Shown here one piece after another: positions 36,701 to 50,200 of a DNA stretch of 64,000 bases. A model generated the notes under the pieces. It did not search any database, was not told the DNA's origin, and was given only the letters and a program-made list of their open reading frames with translations. The stretch comes from Turritopsis dohrnii (lineage: Eukaryota; Cnidaria; Hydrozoa; Anthoathecata; Oceaniidae). The stretch spans positions 1-64,000 of the forward strand of contig BQMF02000213.1 in assembly GCA_027922465.2 (NCBI GenBank). The letters are read 5' to 3'. Both the position numbers and the translations under genes were made by a program. Each line of letters begins with the position of its first letter. Position 1 is the first letter of the stretch.

Positions 36701-36738
36701 GCCGCGGACGTGTTTTCGCGTCCTTCGGAGCGGAAGGG
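33719..36738 (-). mobile_element. piggyBac element 1, 3.0 kb, TTAA-flanked
   Basis: TTAA at 33715-33718 and 36739-36742 flank inverted ends: CCCTTAGCCTCCGCTC on the left and GAGCGGAAGGG on the right, a match apart from a small indel. A piggyBac-type transposase lies between them on the minus strand. TTAA targets and CCC/GGG termini are piggyBac hallmarks. The right end holds a 21-bp direct repeat (36676-36696 and 36709-36729, core TTTTCGCGTCCTTCGGA). Confidence 0.8.
34435..36465 (-). pseudogene. piggyBac transposase 1, broken
   Basis: Minus strand. Exon 1 starts with ATG at 36465 (MSKFTSAAEQEKAIQNFINN...) and ends at a GTAAGT donor near 36350. A Ser/Pro- then Arg/Gly-rich low-complexity region follows (35800-36090: SPASPISPGSPSGSSG). 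The core has the three catalytic Asp contexts: AVDEYLSLWKGRLKFRMYIP (35215-35463), LALDNLYTSPELL (about 35130) and KSMGGVDNLSRVL (34490-35023). A basic, Cys-containing tail is near 34470. Breaks: an in-frame TAG near 35215, a frameshift near 35025, another before the Cys tail, and apparent loss of about 100 residues between the N-terminal part and RRDRFEIQP. It cannot make an intact DDE transposase. Confidence 0.8.
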
Positions 36739-36742
36739 TTAA

Positions 36743-37702
36743 GCATGCAATGCATAATTAATGTTAAGAGACCCTTATCTCGTTTTTATTTCTCACCCAC
36801 TATAAACTTTCTAACAAACATCCACCCTGTAATAAGCACTGTTCTCTAATATGCGCCCACCTTAAAAAAAAAAGTAAACGCCCGGCGCTTATTGCCTTTT
36901 ATTTAAAGTGATTATGATGTCAATAAAATAGTTAGCACACAAGTTTTTAAGTTTTTGAAAGCTTGAAAATTTAAGCTTTTACGAGCGTATCTTTGTGTGC
37001 CCATGTATGAATGGGAATCAGCCCACGGGGGTAATCACATCCTTTTCTCACCGCAAAGCTAGTTGGGATCTTTCAAATGTATTAGCTCTAGAATATTTTT
37101 CTAAATTTTATTGCGGGTATTTAACTTTGAGATTCCTCACCAAAGTGGCTCCACCTACTTTTAAAGTCAAAGGCCTTGTTTGGTAGAGATAAAATAGGAG
37201 AATACAAAAATAAGTACTATTGTTTAAAATAAGATGGAAATTTTATTGATCGTTCCATTACAAAAAACTCAGTCATAAAATAGTGATCTTGTGAGAGACA
37301 AGATACATAACACAAGTAAGAGTTGTGTGCGAGGACAGTTATGGGAGACAAAGAAATGGTGCATACCCGCTGTGAATGATTAAATCGCATTCAAGAATTG
37401 ATGATAAAGGTTAGAGGATTTGATTGGAGATGAAAGGAAAATTAGCTTTCGCCTTCCCGTCAAATGGGACACCGCAAGTGTTTTTTGAAAGATAAAATCA
37501 GGTATAGAAATTAAAAGTTTAAATCTAGTGAAAAGTGATGAAATTAGTTACTAACGAACTAATGACCAGGGTGTTTAATCTCGAATAACAACGACAATAA
37601 AAGTTATGAAAATGAAAAATTTCTAACCATGCCCTGGCTCAACTATAAAATAGTATTGCCAGGACAGATACAAAATTAGATTAATCTAATTTAACAACAG
37701 AA
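36743..37702. other. No gene; repeat patch
   Basis: A GC-rich patch at 36825-36905 shares the AATAAGCGCCC-type repeat seen at 25.4 kb. The remainder is AT-rich non-coding. Confidence 0.4.
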
Positions 37703-39686
37703 TCATGACCTATTCACAATTAGCGTGTCATATCGTCTGCCGTCGTATTTCAGGTTGGAACACTCAAGATGATACCATTGGTCACAATCATCGCAACATA
37801 TCCACCGGCAATGATTTACCTCATAGATTTCTGCGCATGTGAAACACGTATAGGTTTCTTGTTCGTTTTCAACAACCTCAACATCTTCTACTTCTTCTTC
37901 TTGTTGTCTTTTTCCTTCATTTTGAGCCGTTGCTGTTTTTCCTTCGTTCCTTTGCTTTTTTGAGGTGTTCAGTTTGTATCGATTTTCCTGGGATGACTTG
38001 TTTCTACCTCTTCCTCTTTTACGACTGCTCTTTGCCAATTCCCATTTGCGTTGTCAATAGCTCACACGTGGCTTCATTTAGTACATCCTTGTCAAGGTTT
38101 ACTTATTGCGGAATTCTTTTCAAGACTTTGAAATTCCACAAGCAACAAACCCTGAAATTATGTTGCGACTTGGAATGGCCGGAGAATTGAGAGAGTTCCA
38201 TTGGCATAAAAGTATGTTTTTGTTAAACGTACACATTGATATTGGTTTATCACGAGGCAAGAAAATGTAAATTTTTACCTCCAGCTTGATAATACTTTTT
38301 TCCAAGCTACTTTCAGAGGCCAGAAAACTGCCACATCTAGAGGCTGCGTAAGATGTGTACTGTTCGGTACAAGTGTTATAAATTTAATGTTATTACTTGT
38401 GGTACTCTTTAAAATCTAAAGAACCACAAATCCTATGAACTTGAAATGTGGTCCAGTAATAGATTAAAAAAACAAATTTCGAAAATAACTTTCTAAATTT
38501 TTTGTCACTTACCCCGCATAACCCCCGTTTTGGAAATGGCATTCAAAAAGAATGATGACGTCATCATGTGACGAAATTTTTTATACACAAATGCTTAGTA
38601 AGATTTCATATTTGTATCAAATTGTTATTTCATAATTCAAAGCCCTTCAAAGTTTATTCTCATTCTACCATATGGACGTAAAAAAAACAAAAATATATTT
38701 TTAAGTCAAAGGTTCTACGAAGGGTTAACACCGTCAAAGTGTGAGTCATATAATAATCGGGTTTTATTCCCTTTTCAAACGATTGTGCAAAAGTATCACC
38801 ATCAAACCAGCCGGAAGCTGTTGCTGCATATTCAGCATCATCTGGACCATCCACTGTCCACTCCCCATAGCAGTTTTTTGCCTTGTAAACCACCATGGGT
38901 GGTAGGAATTGGCCACTTGCGGTGGCAGAAAACATGACACTAAAAATATTACGGTTGTAAAAGTATGAAATGTTAGCAAAAAATTCTTTACTATTCTTTA
39001 CTGTTTCTTTTTATCATTACCTAAAACACTGTTTTGAATGCCGTTGGGTTTTCTGCACTCGCCTTCCATATCTTCTTGAAACTAGCACTTTTTCATTATC
39101 TGTGTCATCCCTCAGGTTGGTCTCATCACAGTTTATAATGTTTGTCGGTGGTATGTCCTGTATATAGATTTAAATTACTTTGAAGAAATAGTAACGTACG
39201 CTAACCGTATTGTGCTCAACTACATTCTTTAGCTAAGTTTGCCCTCACCTGCCTGTAAAGCTACGTAATTAAAGTCAATATCAATGAATAAGTATGCGAA
39301 ATTTCAGTCAGCTGTGACAACCCAATCTTCCCAAAGTGTTGTGGACAGATGGACAGACTAATGGACAGACGGACAGTAATTGTCAGATTCAACCGAAATT
39401 GAGAACTTTCGAGAGAAGAAAAAATTTCGTTTTTGTAGAATCTTTCAACATTCGGCATCTGCAAAACTGAAGTCAAACGAAAGTTTCTTCCCAACAGTTA
39501 CAATTACTAGGGTTGTAGTTAAACCTCAAAGGACGATTAAACTTTAACTAAGAAAGATTACCTTCAATTCATCAATTAAATGATCGAAGAATTCATTTAT
39601 TTCCTTTTCATTTATGCAGCTCCTGGCACGTTTTACTTTGTCCGCCTTTTTACGAAGCGCCTTATCCATGCCTCGCTGGGGATATT
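37703..39686 (-). pseudogene. pogo/Tigger-like DDE transposase with C-terminal PHD finger, decayed
   Basis: Minus-strand pieces in order: RSCINEKEINEFFDHLIDEL (exon ending near 39560), DIPPTNIINCDETNL (exon 39021-39157, first catalytic Asp), SVMFSATASGQFLPPMVVYK and SGWFDGDTFAQ (exon starting 38939), LVPNSTHLTQPLDVAVFWPL (about 38300-38370), and FVACGISKSLEKN (about 38150). The final frame 37703-38038 ends in a PHD-type zinc finger, CFTCAEIY...CRWICCDDCDQWYH. This is the usual order of pogo/Tigger DDE_1 proteins. The second-Asp GDN segment is missing between 38690 and 38380, and frames change repeatedly, so it is inactive. PHD tails are known on some pogo-group transposases and could bind chromatin. 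Confidence 0.75.
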
Positions 39687-40444
39687 ATCTTTAAAATTTG
39701 TTGTTATTCCTGTAAGAAAATGAATGTATTTTTTTACTTTGCAGGAAAAAGCTGATTGAAAAAGAGAGTTGACTTTAACCCTTTCCTTACCAATGATGAC
39801 ATATGGTGTCATTCACTTTGATAAGCCATAGATATTTTGCAAAACGCCCCGGTTGAACAATTTTTCATTTTCGTGTAGTTTTTTACATGGCACTTCAGAA
39901 CAAAGAGAAAGATGGCTGCTTTGGGCGCGATTTTTCGTTTGGTGTGCTGTGGAGTTTGTAGCTTGAAACTACGTAGTTTTGAAGTTCAGATAGTTAACTT
40001 TGGTTTGGTAAATTTTTAGATAAACGCTTCTGGTGCCTGTAAATGGTACGTTTTGACAATGTTTAGGCTTGCTTGTTTGTATCTCAGCTAAAGTTTTTGG
40101 TTGGGATGTTTTACTTTGTTCATAAAAATTTTTTTAAAACTCAATGATTCCATTTGGCTTCATTGGTGAGAAATGGCGTGTTTTTTATGTAAAATACCTT
40201 TGTACTCAAAAAAAATAAGTTCGTATACATCCACAATTCCTTTGATTTGTGCTGTTTAGATGTCATAAAGGTTTATTGGGGGCTTGCAGTACTCTCAGCT
40301 CTCTCTAAGTGACATATATATATATATATATACATAGTTATGGGTTCTTTACATTGGTACGAAAAGGTATGCCTAACGATGAATTATTTTTATTTAGTGA
40401 TAAATGAATATGTATATAAATAAACTGTATGAGTGTTTATAATA
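39687..40444. other. No gene; possible isolated piggyBac-type end
   Basis: TTAACCCTTTCCTTACC at about 39777 followed by ATGACATATGGTGTCAT looks like a single TTAA-flanked transposon end; no partner was found. An (AT)n run lies at 40313-40333. Confidence 0.4.
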
Positions 40445-42834
40445 GGATTTCTGCGAAAGCAAGAAATACTTTAAAACCGGCTTTGTTTTTTTTTGTTTTT
40501 TTTTTCTGCTGTCCAAACCTAGCGGTTTTTTGAAATCTCGTGCAAATGTTTACACGAAGCCAAAGTCACGCATTTCAGTCGAAGAATTCACAACAAAGAA
40601 CCAACCAAAAGGATTCCAAAGCAGCTTTAGTCAGTATAATTAAAGAAGATGCACATTTCCAAAACTTATGATGAAGAATAAAATTTGTAGCAGTAATTTA
40701 TTATTATCTTATATTATATTATTATGATTCAATAGTAATTTTTCGTTTCGTTTTATAAATAGAATGAAAAGGTATGTTTTGTTTTTGTGACTAGCTAATG
40801 TCTGAGATATTTTCTCTAAAAAAAGATCATTGTTCGTTTCAAATGTGGGCTGTAAAGTTTTTTAAGCTCTAGATGCGTACAGCTCAGCTTAAGTTCCATC
40901 TCAGCTCCATATGTCTGCCTGCTCAACATCACTTTTTAATATCTTCAGCTAATGTTTCACTCTAGCTATAAGCTTATGTGCTTGTATAATGCTTTGAAGT
41001 GCAGTATTGTTTTTTGTCGGTGATCAGTAGTTTTTAGGTTATCAGTGTCTCTAATTATGGACAGCTTTCCTAATTTTGATATATAATTCGAAACACTTCA
41101 CATCCTGTAAAAAACATTCAACTTTCAGTTTTGTATTTTTCATGATCAAAATTTTTGTTTACTTTTTTGTTTGCAATTAGTCCATTGGTAATTAGGAAGA
41201 TTGATAGCAATCTTTAATGGTTGAAGCATGTATATGATATACTTACGTAATTACTTTGAAATCAGAAATGATCTATGTACACTTAACATTATTCCGTATA
41301 CTTTATTTCAAAAAGAAAGTATATAAGTATTTTTCATTCAGATGTAAATAAATATATGGTCTGGTGGTATATATAGTTTAAAGTTTTTGTAGTGTCAATT
41401 ATGCTTTCATGAAGCTCTGGGGAGTACGTACACTTATATATAATAACTGTAGTGTGATAATTCTAAAAAGTTACAAATTAAGAAGTTTTTAGTCAAAAAG
41501 CTATGTATTTGTATTAGGGGAAAATGTTTCAATGTTTAAGCCTTTCAAGATACGAAAGAATATTTTTGTTTCTTGTTTGGGTTGAAATACTTTAACACAC
41601 CTTTTTCTCCTCAGCTCCAACATTACGTATAGGTTGTCTGCTCTGCACCACTTCTGCTTGATGATTTTTTAGCTTAGATATACTGACAATACCCCCATTT
41701 ACACATCTTCCTAATCACGACTGTTAACGAACATTTACATTGTGTTCAATTTTTACGTGCTGTGTGGACCCGTGTATGTAGTGTTAATGTCGTATTGTAT
41801 TGTTAGTCACAGTTGATATGTTTCTTTCTTGTTGAACGTTTTTATTTGCTCATGTTATCTGTTGTGAATTTATTCCTGTTTGTATGTGGCTTGTGTGTGG
41901 GTCGAGCCTCAGTATAAACTACGTATTTATTATTATGTTATGTTTGTTGATTTGTTTGTTGATGTTTTTTCTATAATCACGTTTTGTTTTGTAATAATAT
42001 AGCCCTAATCATCATCCTGGCAAATTGAAATGTTCTGTGTATAAATTCAAAATACTGTACTATTAGTAACACAATACAAAATTTTAGTAAATTTTAGTAT
42101 AAATTTATAGAGCATATATTTGCAACATTGGGAATTCTGTTTGTATGTAATTAAGAAGATTGGAAGTACATATCAAATGTTTAAAGTATATTACATGATT
42201 TTCATACGTAATCACTGTGATATCAGAAAAGATCAATATAAACTTAATCGTATGTTGTATACCCAAAATAAACAATGTTTCATGTCATTCAGATGTATAT
42301 ATGCAATAAAGTTTTACATAGTATCAATTACACTTTTGGCATGCCTTATAAAGATCATTCAACCTTTTCAAATTTCTAAAAGAATTTTTATCAACTTTTC
42401 TTCTATTGTGTTAGATTAAATTAGGTCATTTTGAGTTGATTGTTATGTCATGCGTTTCTTTTATATGTAATTTGTGTATTGTTTATGTAATTATATATAA
42501 GAGTAATTTTAACATTTCTCACTCTCATTCAAACATTCAAAAGAGACAACATATAATTTCAAATCATTTATTCATGAAAATTTTCACTGGTAGCACGCCT
42601 TTGGCCAGCTGTTTGAACATATTTAACTTCAAAATTTCAATAACAAAGCTCATTTTAATTTGTGTGTCACAATTCCCACCTGCTGTGTGCAGTCTATACT
42701 GAGCAGCAGTCAATGTTGTATTGTATTTTTCAATCCTTCAAAATCTTTCAAGTTTCAAGAACGTTATTGTTAGTCTTCCATTTTCATACTTCAGCTGATT
42801 TTGCAGAAATCCTTCTGCCCGTAAGGGCATCTTG
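40445..42834 (+). mobile_element. Helentron-like non-autonomous element, copy 1
   Basis: Starts GGATTTCTGCGAAAGCAAG. Near the other end the inverse GCAGAAATCC (42803-42812) is followed by a short hairpin GCCCGTAAGGGC (42817-42828) and the end ATCTTG. An inverted repeat that is terminal on one side and subterminal on the other, plus a 3' hairpin, is the Helentron/HINE arrangement. A second copy at 61776 has the same start, the same subterminal inverse and the same hairpin position. The body is non-coding and contains a diverged internal duplication (about 41185-41420 against 42125-42350). Confidence 0.6.
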
Positions 42835-42864
42835 TTAATATTTATGTCCATCTTCTTCTCCAGC

Positions 42865-44625
42865 AATGAGTAAATATGATATACAAGAAATTATAGACTT
42901 CATCACAGATGGTGATGTATCAGATCTTTAGGATCTGTCTGATGAAGAGAATGAAAATGATCCTGAAATAAACAGTTCAAACAAACTTACTGTCGATGAA
43001 ACTGAGTCAACTACTGAGGATGAAGATGACAATATACCTTTAGCACATATTACAGTGCAGCAGGATAATAAAATGAATGATCAAAGTAATAAGAATGAAA
43101 GTACTTGTGACATTACTCAAGGCACCGATCGAAGTGGCGAAAAAGGGACATACCTGAAACCAATAATGAATTTACAGGGACATTTAGTGATCCACCAGAG
43201 AATATGACATCACTACAGTATTTTAATACATTTTTTCCTGATAATTTAATAGGATTGATTGTTGAAAACACGAATCTCTATAGCGTTCAACGTCATAGTA
43301 AAAGCGTAGACACTAATGCAATTGAAATGAATACCTTCATTGGTATGAACATGTTGATGGCTATAGTGAAATTACCACAATATTTTCACTATTGGAAGAA
43401 TACCCTTAGATATCCTGCTATAGCAGATGTTATGCCACGGAATAGATTTTCCGAATTGAGGCGAAATTTACATTTTGTGGACAATAATTCTGAGCATGAC
43501 CAACATGACAAACTCTTCAAAATAGTTGAAGCAGTTAGGAACACATGTGTCAAGATAGAACCAGAAGAATTTCATAGTGTTGATGAACAAGTAATCCCGA
43601 CAAAAACAAAGTTTTCAAAAATTCGTCAATACAACCCAAAGAAACCGAAAAAATGGGGCTTCAAAAATCTGGTGCGTTCCCGTTCCAGTGGTTTTATGTA
43701 CGACTTTTATCTGTACGCAGGTAGTGAAAATACAGATGGTAATTAACCCTATAGCAACCTAAAAAAATCAGCACAAGTGGTAGCAAAGCTATGTTAAGAT
43801 TTACCTGGACATAAAGGACATGAACTCTTTTTTGATAATTGGTTTAGCACCCTGGACTTATTTCATTACTTGAAAGATAATAGAATCAATGCCGTTGACA
43901 CAATTCGTGCTAATCGTCTTAAACATCGCCTTAATCGTCTTAAGACTCCCTTAAGTCTGGAAAGGATCTGAAAAAACAAGTGCGGGGATCCTTTGATTAT
44001 TGCGTTGACATAAACTCTGGGTTAGTGATAGTATGATGGATGGACAACAGCATGGAACAATTAGCATCAAACTTTGTTGGGCTAAATCCTGTTGAACGAT
44101 GGGTAAAATCAGCAAACACGAGAACCCAAATTGACTGTCCTCAAATTGTACTCAATTACAACAAGAGCATGGGGGGAGTTGATTTAGCAGACATGCTCAT
44201 CCAGCTTTATCGTATTGAAGTCAAAACAACACACTGGTACATAAAGGTGTTTTGGCATATGGTTGATATTGCAAAAGTGAATGCATGGCTGCTTTATCGG
44301 CGTCACCAAAAGCAATTAGGTGTCTCTGTAAAAAAACAGAAAACACTTGTGAATTTTGCAAAGGAAATTGCTGAAGGATGTGTTGGCCAATAAATCATTA
44401 AGCTATCAAACAAAAAGTCGTGGAAGACCTAAGCGACAAAGTTTTGAACCAATAAAACGTGGTGGGAAAAAGCCGGCTATAGCAATACCTTGCAACGATG
44501 TTCGTTTCGATCAAATTGGACATACCAGCAGAGGACAAAAAACGATGTTGTGCTTGTCAATCGTACAGTCGTATGACTTGTGAGAAGTGTAAAATACCAT
44601 TATGCCTGACCAGTTCAATTAGAAA
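42865..44625 (+). pseudogene. piggyBac transposase 2 (PGBD-like), broken
   Basis: The frame starts ATGAGTAAATATGAT at 42865 (acidic N-terminus), continues after a frameshift into 43204-43746, and resumes at about 43760-44580. Visible motifs are NTFIGMNMLMAIVKLPQY, RNRFSELRRNLHFVDN, first Asp HSVDEQVIPTK, second Asp FFDNWFSTLD, third Asp SMGGVDLADML, and a C-terminal Cys cluster CCACQSYSRMTCEKCKIPLC (frame near 44540-44620). This is a complete piggyBac layout. Breaks include a TAG near 42931, a frameshift before 43204, a stop at 43744-43746 and further frame changes near 44000 and 44390. It begins 31 bp after the Helentron-like element ends. No TIR pair was located. Confidence 0.8.
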
Positions 44626-45634
44626 TTAGAAATTTATTAGAAATTTACTAGTATCTAGCGTTTACTAGTATCTTGCGTAAAAGTTTTTTACGGCTTTAAT
44701 TTCGAAAACGTTTTGCGTAAGTCATGTGACGAAATGAGGTGACGAAAAATTAAACCATGGAATCGTAAGTGGAAAGTGTATCCATGTTGTAGAGCTCGAA
44801 AAACTGAGCAAAAAAATGTATGGGAAATTTTTGGCCGATGACGAAAATTTTAACTGACAAAAATTTTGAAAAAGTGAAATTTATAAGTAAGTATTAGTAA
44901 CATTTTTCAAAATGACGAATTTTTAACCGACGAAATATTATAACCGCCGAAATAAATAACCGACATATTTTTAACCAAAAAGGTACAATGAATGAATGCA
45001 TTTGCTTAGAAAATACTGTGATATCAATATGCAAAAATATGATGATGAAAACATTGATACCTTCCAGTGATGATTCTTTCCACTAATGCAATATCAGAAT
45101 AACAAATTCTTTCAATATAATGATCTTCACCAACAAACTAACATCATGATTTAAACCATGACATTCCACTGCAACCATCTTATTATACCATTAACCTAAA
45201 AGAACACATTAAAAGGCAATCAAAATAAGGTTCTGGCAATGTCTGATGTAAAAAGAACGGTACAATAACACAGAAAAGCTTATTAAATAACGTTTTGATT
45301 AAGCATTAACCATTTTCTACGACATTTAAAAATCACTGTGACGGAGAGCATTTTTAGTGAAATTGTGTATAGATTTCTAAACTTCGAAGATGTTTTTTAA
45401 TAAATGTGGCGACTGAGAAAATATATTTTGAAAATTGTAAAATTTCTATTCGACACTAATTCAACACTAATTGATAGAGTGACAGACAGAACTAAACACA
45501 AATCACAGTTTCATGAACTGATGGTGTGAAAGCCAGAAAGCTAGTATACTGTGATGGAAGAGATAAGCAAAAGAAATTGAAACTAATAACTTCTATTCTG
45601 TTAAATAATTTAACCAATATAATAATAATCTATA
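44626..45634. other. No gene recognised
   Basis: AT-rich. Irregular TGACGAAAATTTTAAC-type words recur near 44830-44960. Non-coding. Confidence 0.4.
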
Positions 45635-46635
45635 CTAGCCGCCAAGGCGGCGTCGCTAGCCGCCTATGTTCAGCCTGCGTTGTATCACCACCTGCTCCAA
45701 ATTATTGCACTTAAAACCAGCGATAAGACTTCCTTTGCTGCTGGCTTTATCGCTAAATAAAGCTCGTTTGCACGTGAAGAGAAATACGTTCCTGGTGTTT
45801 CAAATCTTGCATGTTCTTAACTCAGCCGTTTATTGTCGCGGTCGCGTTTAAAATGTCAGCAAACTTTCTTGCTTTAAACAATGCATTCCGAACGTGAACT
45901 TCACGTGGTTTTTCTTTACGATTTTAAACCAATCAAATATCAGTTTAACAATACACTTAAAACGCAGAGAGAAAAAACTTTTCAACTTATTATTAGCTTT
46001 TGTTTTACGGGCTCTAACATGGGTGCTGTCAGAAGTAGGTGAAAAAATGGTTTCTCCTAAAAAGATCACACGGGAGGAGAGAAAAATGCACGTGCTAAAT
46101 GAATGATGTGAATAAAAAACGTTCGATCAGATTAAAATAGATTAAAAGAAATCGATTAAAAGAAATTGAGACAATTATTAAGACAAAAGCAAAAAAATAT
46201 TTTGTTTCATGGTACTCTTTTTTTACCTATCGGTTTTTAAACATTTTGATTGCTCGAAAAAAAGTTCACCCGTCTCAGACAGTCAGGCAAGCGTTAGGAT
46301 ACACTGGCAAACCGAACATGCTGCCACGTTCTGCCACTGCTGCTTTTTGTCCAAAATATTTAATCAGTTAGTTTCTTTGTATTTAGTTGATGTATTGTTT
46401 TCAAAGCCAAGTCAACGTGGAATATAAAACTAACAATAATAATAAAAACAAAACGTTATCTCTATTGGTTCACCAGCAAAAAAAAGCCACGTTTGATTGG
46501 GGTTGCAATGTATTTGTTTCGAACTCACGTCGCACACAGAAAAAGAAATAATTTCGCTCACAACTCAATCTACCATTTTGCGTGACTTACAAACAAACAA
46601 ACAGACAGACGGAGAATCGGCTATTAATATATAGA
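45635..46635 (-). mobile_element. Non-autonomous Helitron, copy C, full length
   Basis: Minus strand: 5' TCTATATATTAATAGCCGAT at 46635, 3' hairpin and CTAG at 45635-45638, flanked by A and T. It is 1,001 bp and collinear with copy A, with an extra GTTCAGCCTGCGTTGTATC block near the 3' end that copy B also has. Open frames inside (45666-45851, 45894-46106) recur in copy B but are shared non-coding sequence. Confidence 0.85.
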
Positions 46636-47263
46636 TATAGCTACATTAATAAACATTATGAAACTACCATACAATTGTTTGTATCATAGTATTATTGTGT
46701 ATTGAATAAGATATTGTTATTGAAAAACAAAGAAACTTTTCAGAATATTGTATCAGACTTGCTCAATGTATTGTAGTTTCATACCACCATCAGTTTTCAA
46801 TCCATTTCAGTGAGTCTATTTATGTTGTCATGAAGGCCTTAGGTGGCACTCTTATGAAAAGGTGGGTCAGATATTCATTCACCTATAGGCTCAACCAAAT
46901 GATTACCACAAAGAACTGTGTACTCACTTAAATGAATTGAAAACTGATGGGGAAAAATTATTATAAACAGTGTAGTGCCAGTTATCAGACACTACACTGT
47001 GATTGCTTTCAGGCGGACAGATGACTGGCTTTGTTTTTTTTGGTTTTTTTTGTTTCCTTTTCTCCATTTAAAACCTGCATGGTCCCGACCCCCAAGTTTT
47101 TGCCATATCCGGAATGCCGCCTGAGATGGGGGCCGGGATGACTCTGCCGGTACATTAAGAAGTCTTGATACGAATCTACAACATATTGTTGAAATAATTT
47201 TTATTAGTAAAGAAGCAAAAGGTTGATATTCAAATTGATAAATTCATATTGATAGAAACTTAC
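46636..47263. other. No gene recognised
   Basis: Non-coding. A GC-richer stretch at 47070-47150 contrasts with its surroundings and could be repeat-derived. Confidence 0.35.
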
Positions 47264-50200
47264 ATTCTTTTGTAGTAGCCAAGACACCATCTAAAATGCA
47301 AAATTTAATAATGACACAATAATTTTTTGACCTTATTATGTTAATCTTGTAATTGTAAGATATATTACCATTGCTTTTGGCTGCAGATGCTGATGATGAT
47401 GAAGCTAAATGAAAATGAAATAAGGCAATTGTTAAGTTAAAACATGTGTTACTAACAATGAATTGAAAAATTAATGTGTACACTCTTACTATCAGCCATT
47501 GGTAAAGCTTCATCTAAATAAAAAATGGTTTAAAAAGTAACTGTTATACAAAAACTTCATACACTGCTAACTTAAGGGGGAATTATGGTCAAAATTGGCC
47601 AAAAAATGATTTTTTCAAATTACCTCATTTAAGACCATTTAATGATCGCAGATTCACGTGGGTGTATCAGAAATTTCGATTTCCAACTAGAAAGTCGTCA
47701 ATTTTAACTTCTAAATCACTAGGTGACAAGATTTGGTAATTGTTTACCTTGGTTATGCCCTTAGCAACAGGTTATAATCTTCAAATGTAGTGCCTTTTGG
47801 GTAAATCTAGCATTCAAAATTTCTCCGCTCATTACACCTAATATATCCACTTTGACCTTGAATTAGGGAAATCAAGACAAAGCTTCTCAAAAAGTCAAAA
47901 TGTCTGGAAAACAGAAAGCAAGATCTGCTCGAAAAAGTAAAAAGAAATGTTTTAAAGGTGTTCCATCTTGGGCAAAACTTGTACATAATGTTAATACAAA
48001 TGAAGAAAATGTAAATAATGAAGATCACGATGTAAATATGTATATAAATGTTGAAGAAGGGACAGTTCCACCGAGCACACCACCGCCACAAACTACAGTA
48101 TCTCAAAGAAAAGTAAAAACAATTGAACCACTGACACCAAGTAAATTCAACAGAATCAGGCTATTGTATTATGGATATGGAATTATTGGCAGATATATTT
48201 ACTCAAAACACCCTCTGTCAGGAGTGCTTCAACCCCACACTTGTGCTATCAGAAAATGTTTCAAAAAAATCTGGTTTTTCGTCCAGTTTGTCATTGAAAT
48301 GCACGTCTTGTGATTTTTCACATGATTTCTCTACGTCTCGTCAAATTGGTAAATCTGATGATATCAATAGAAGAATAGTTTACACCTTCAGATCTCTTGG
48401 CCATGGGCATGCAGGCTTTGAAAAATTTGCTTCTCTTATGAACATGCCAGGTCCACTGGCTATCAAAACTTACGAGGACATTGTAACTATTGTTTCCAGT
48501 GCAACTAAAAATATCGCAAACGATACCATGATTGAAGCTGTTGATGAAATTAAAGCCAGTAAAATTAATGACACAGTTGATGAAACAGCTGCTGTAATTG
48601 TAGATACTGGTGTGTCTGTTGATGGTGCTTGGACAAACCGTGGCTATTCATCAATGAATTGTGTCGTTACCGCAATCTCATTGGACAATGGGAAAGTTGT
48701 TGACATTGAGCCAATGTCTAGAATGTGCAAAGCCTGTAACTTAAGAGAAGAGCTGAAAGAAAAGGACCCAATATATGCCAATTGGTTGGAACATCATAAG
48801 TGTTCCTACAGTTACAAAGGGTCCGCACCAGGAATGGAGCAACATGGCACCAAAAAAATATTTGAAAGATCTGCTGATAAGAATGACCTGCGGTACACAG
48901 AGTTTCTTGGTGATAGGGACACAAAAAGTCACACCGTAGTGAAAAATATATTCAAAAAATTCCAGTAATCAAGTTAGAGTGTGTGGGACACTATCAAAAG
49001 CGTATAGGCTCCCGCTTACGAAAACTTAAAAAAAAGACCAAAGGTCTTGGTGGTAAGGGTCGCCTTACTGATTCTATGATTGATCGGCTCCAAAACTATT
49101 TTGGAAGGGCCATTTGCCAAACTTGTCACGATTTAAAAGCCATGCAATCTGCTACTAGAGCATCACTTTTTCATTTTGCTTCTTCAAAGTAAAATAATTG
49201 GCACTATCCTCACTGTCCTGTTGGGCCCAACAGCTGGTGCGGTTACAACAGAGACATGGCAAATGAAACAAATTGCTACAAGCATGGTCCAGGATTGCCT
49301 GAGGATGTGGTGATGGAAATTAGGCCAATTTATGTTGAGCTTACAAGTGAGGAGAACTTGAAAAAATGTTAGCATGGGAAGACCCAAAATCAAAATGAGA
49401 GCTTCAACTCTACTATGTGGGACCGCATACCAAAAGCTCCGTATGTCTTGCTAAAGCATTTAGAGTTTGGTGTAATGGATGCTGTAGCAAATTTTAACAT
49501 TGGGAAGACAGCTAGCATTTTGATATTTGAGAAACTTGGAATGATTCCAGGCAAATACATGAATAATGGTTGTCTTAAATTAAATCGAAAGAGGTTGCGG
49601 AATTCCTCCATCAAAAATAATAAAACAGTGAAAGTCCGCCGCCAGATTATGCAGGCCAAGAAAATGAAAAAAATTGACAATGATGGGCACAAGGAAGGGA
49701 AAACTTATGCTCCTGGTGGTTTTTAGCTTTAGTGATTTTCTTGAAATACTAGCATATTTTTCATAGTAAACAAACACTTTTTACCAATTGTTAAACTTTG
49801 AATTGAGTTTTCTCCGCTTTAAATTTGCAAGTACGCCAACATCAATATCTCATTATCTAATCATTGGATTTGCTTCAAATTTTGACAGTGTGTTCATCTC
49901 ATTAGTATCTGTGTTCCTATGATTCATTTTTTAAAATCAACTTATAGCTGGAAAGTTATTGAAGGTCAAAATGTCAGAAAAAACCCTATTTGGAATACGC
50001 CGGATTTAAACTTCTGCTGAGTCAGAAAAAATTTTTATTTCAAAATGTTGAATCATAGGAACACAGACCCATGTATGCAGATCATGTAAACCAATTTCCA
50101 ACTCTTTTTGATGACTATAACTTGTAATATAACTGTTTTTGTACAACATGAATTTAAGTGGTTTTGGTCCAACCTTTGGTTGCTATGGCAACCTTTTCAA

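Noticed and set aside
45666..46106. Frames repeated in two Helitron copies as conserved genes
   Set aside because: Their similarity follows from the shared non-autonomous element; neither resembles Rep or helicase.
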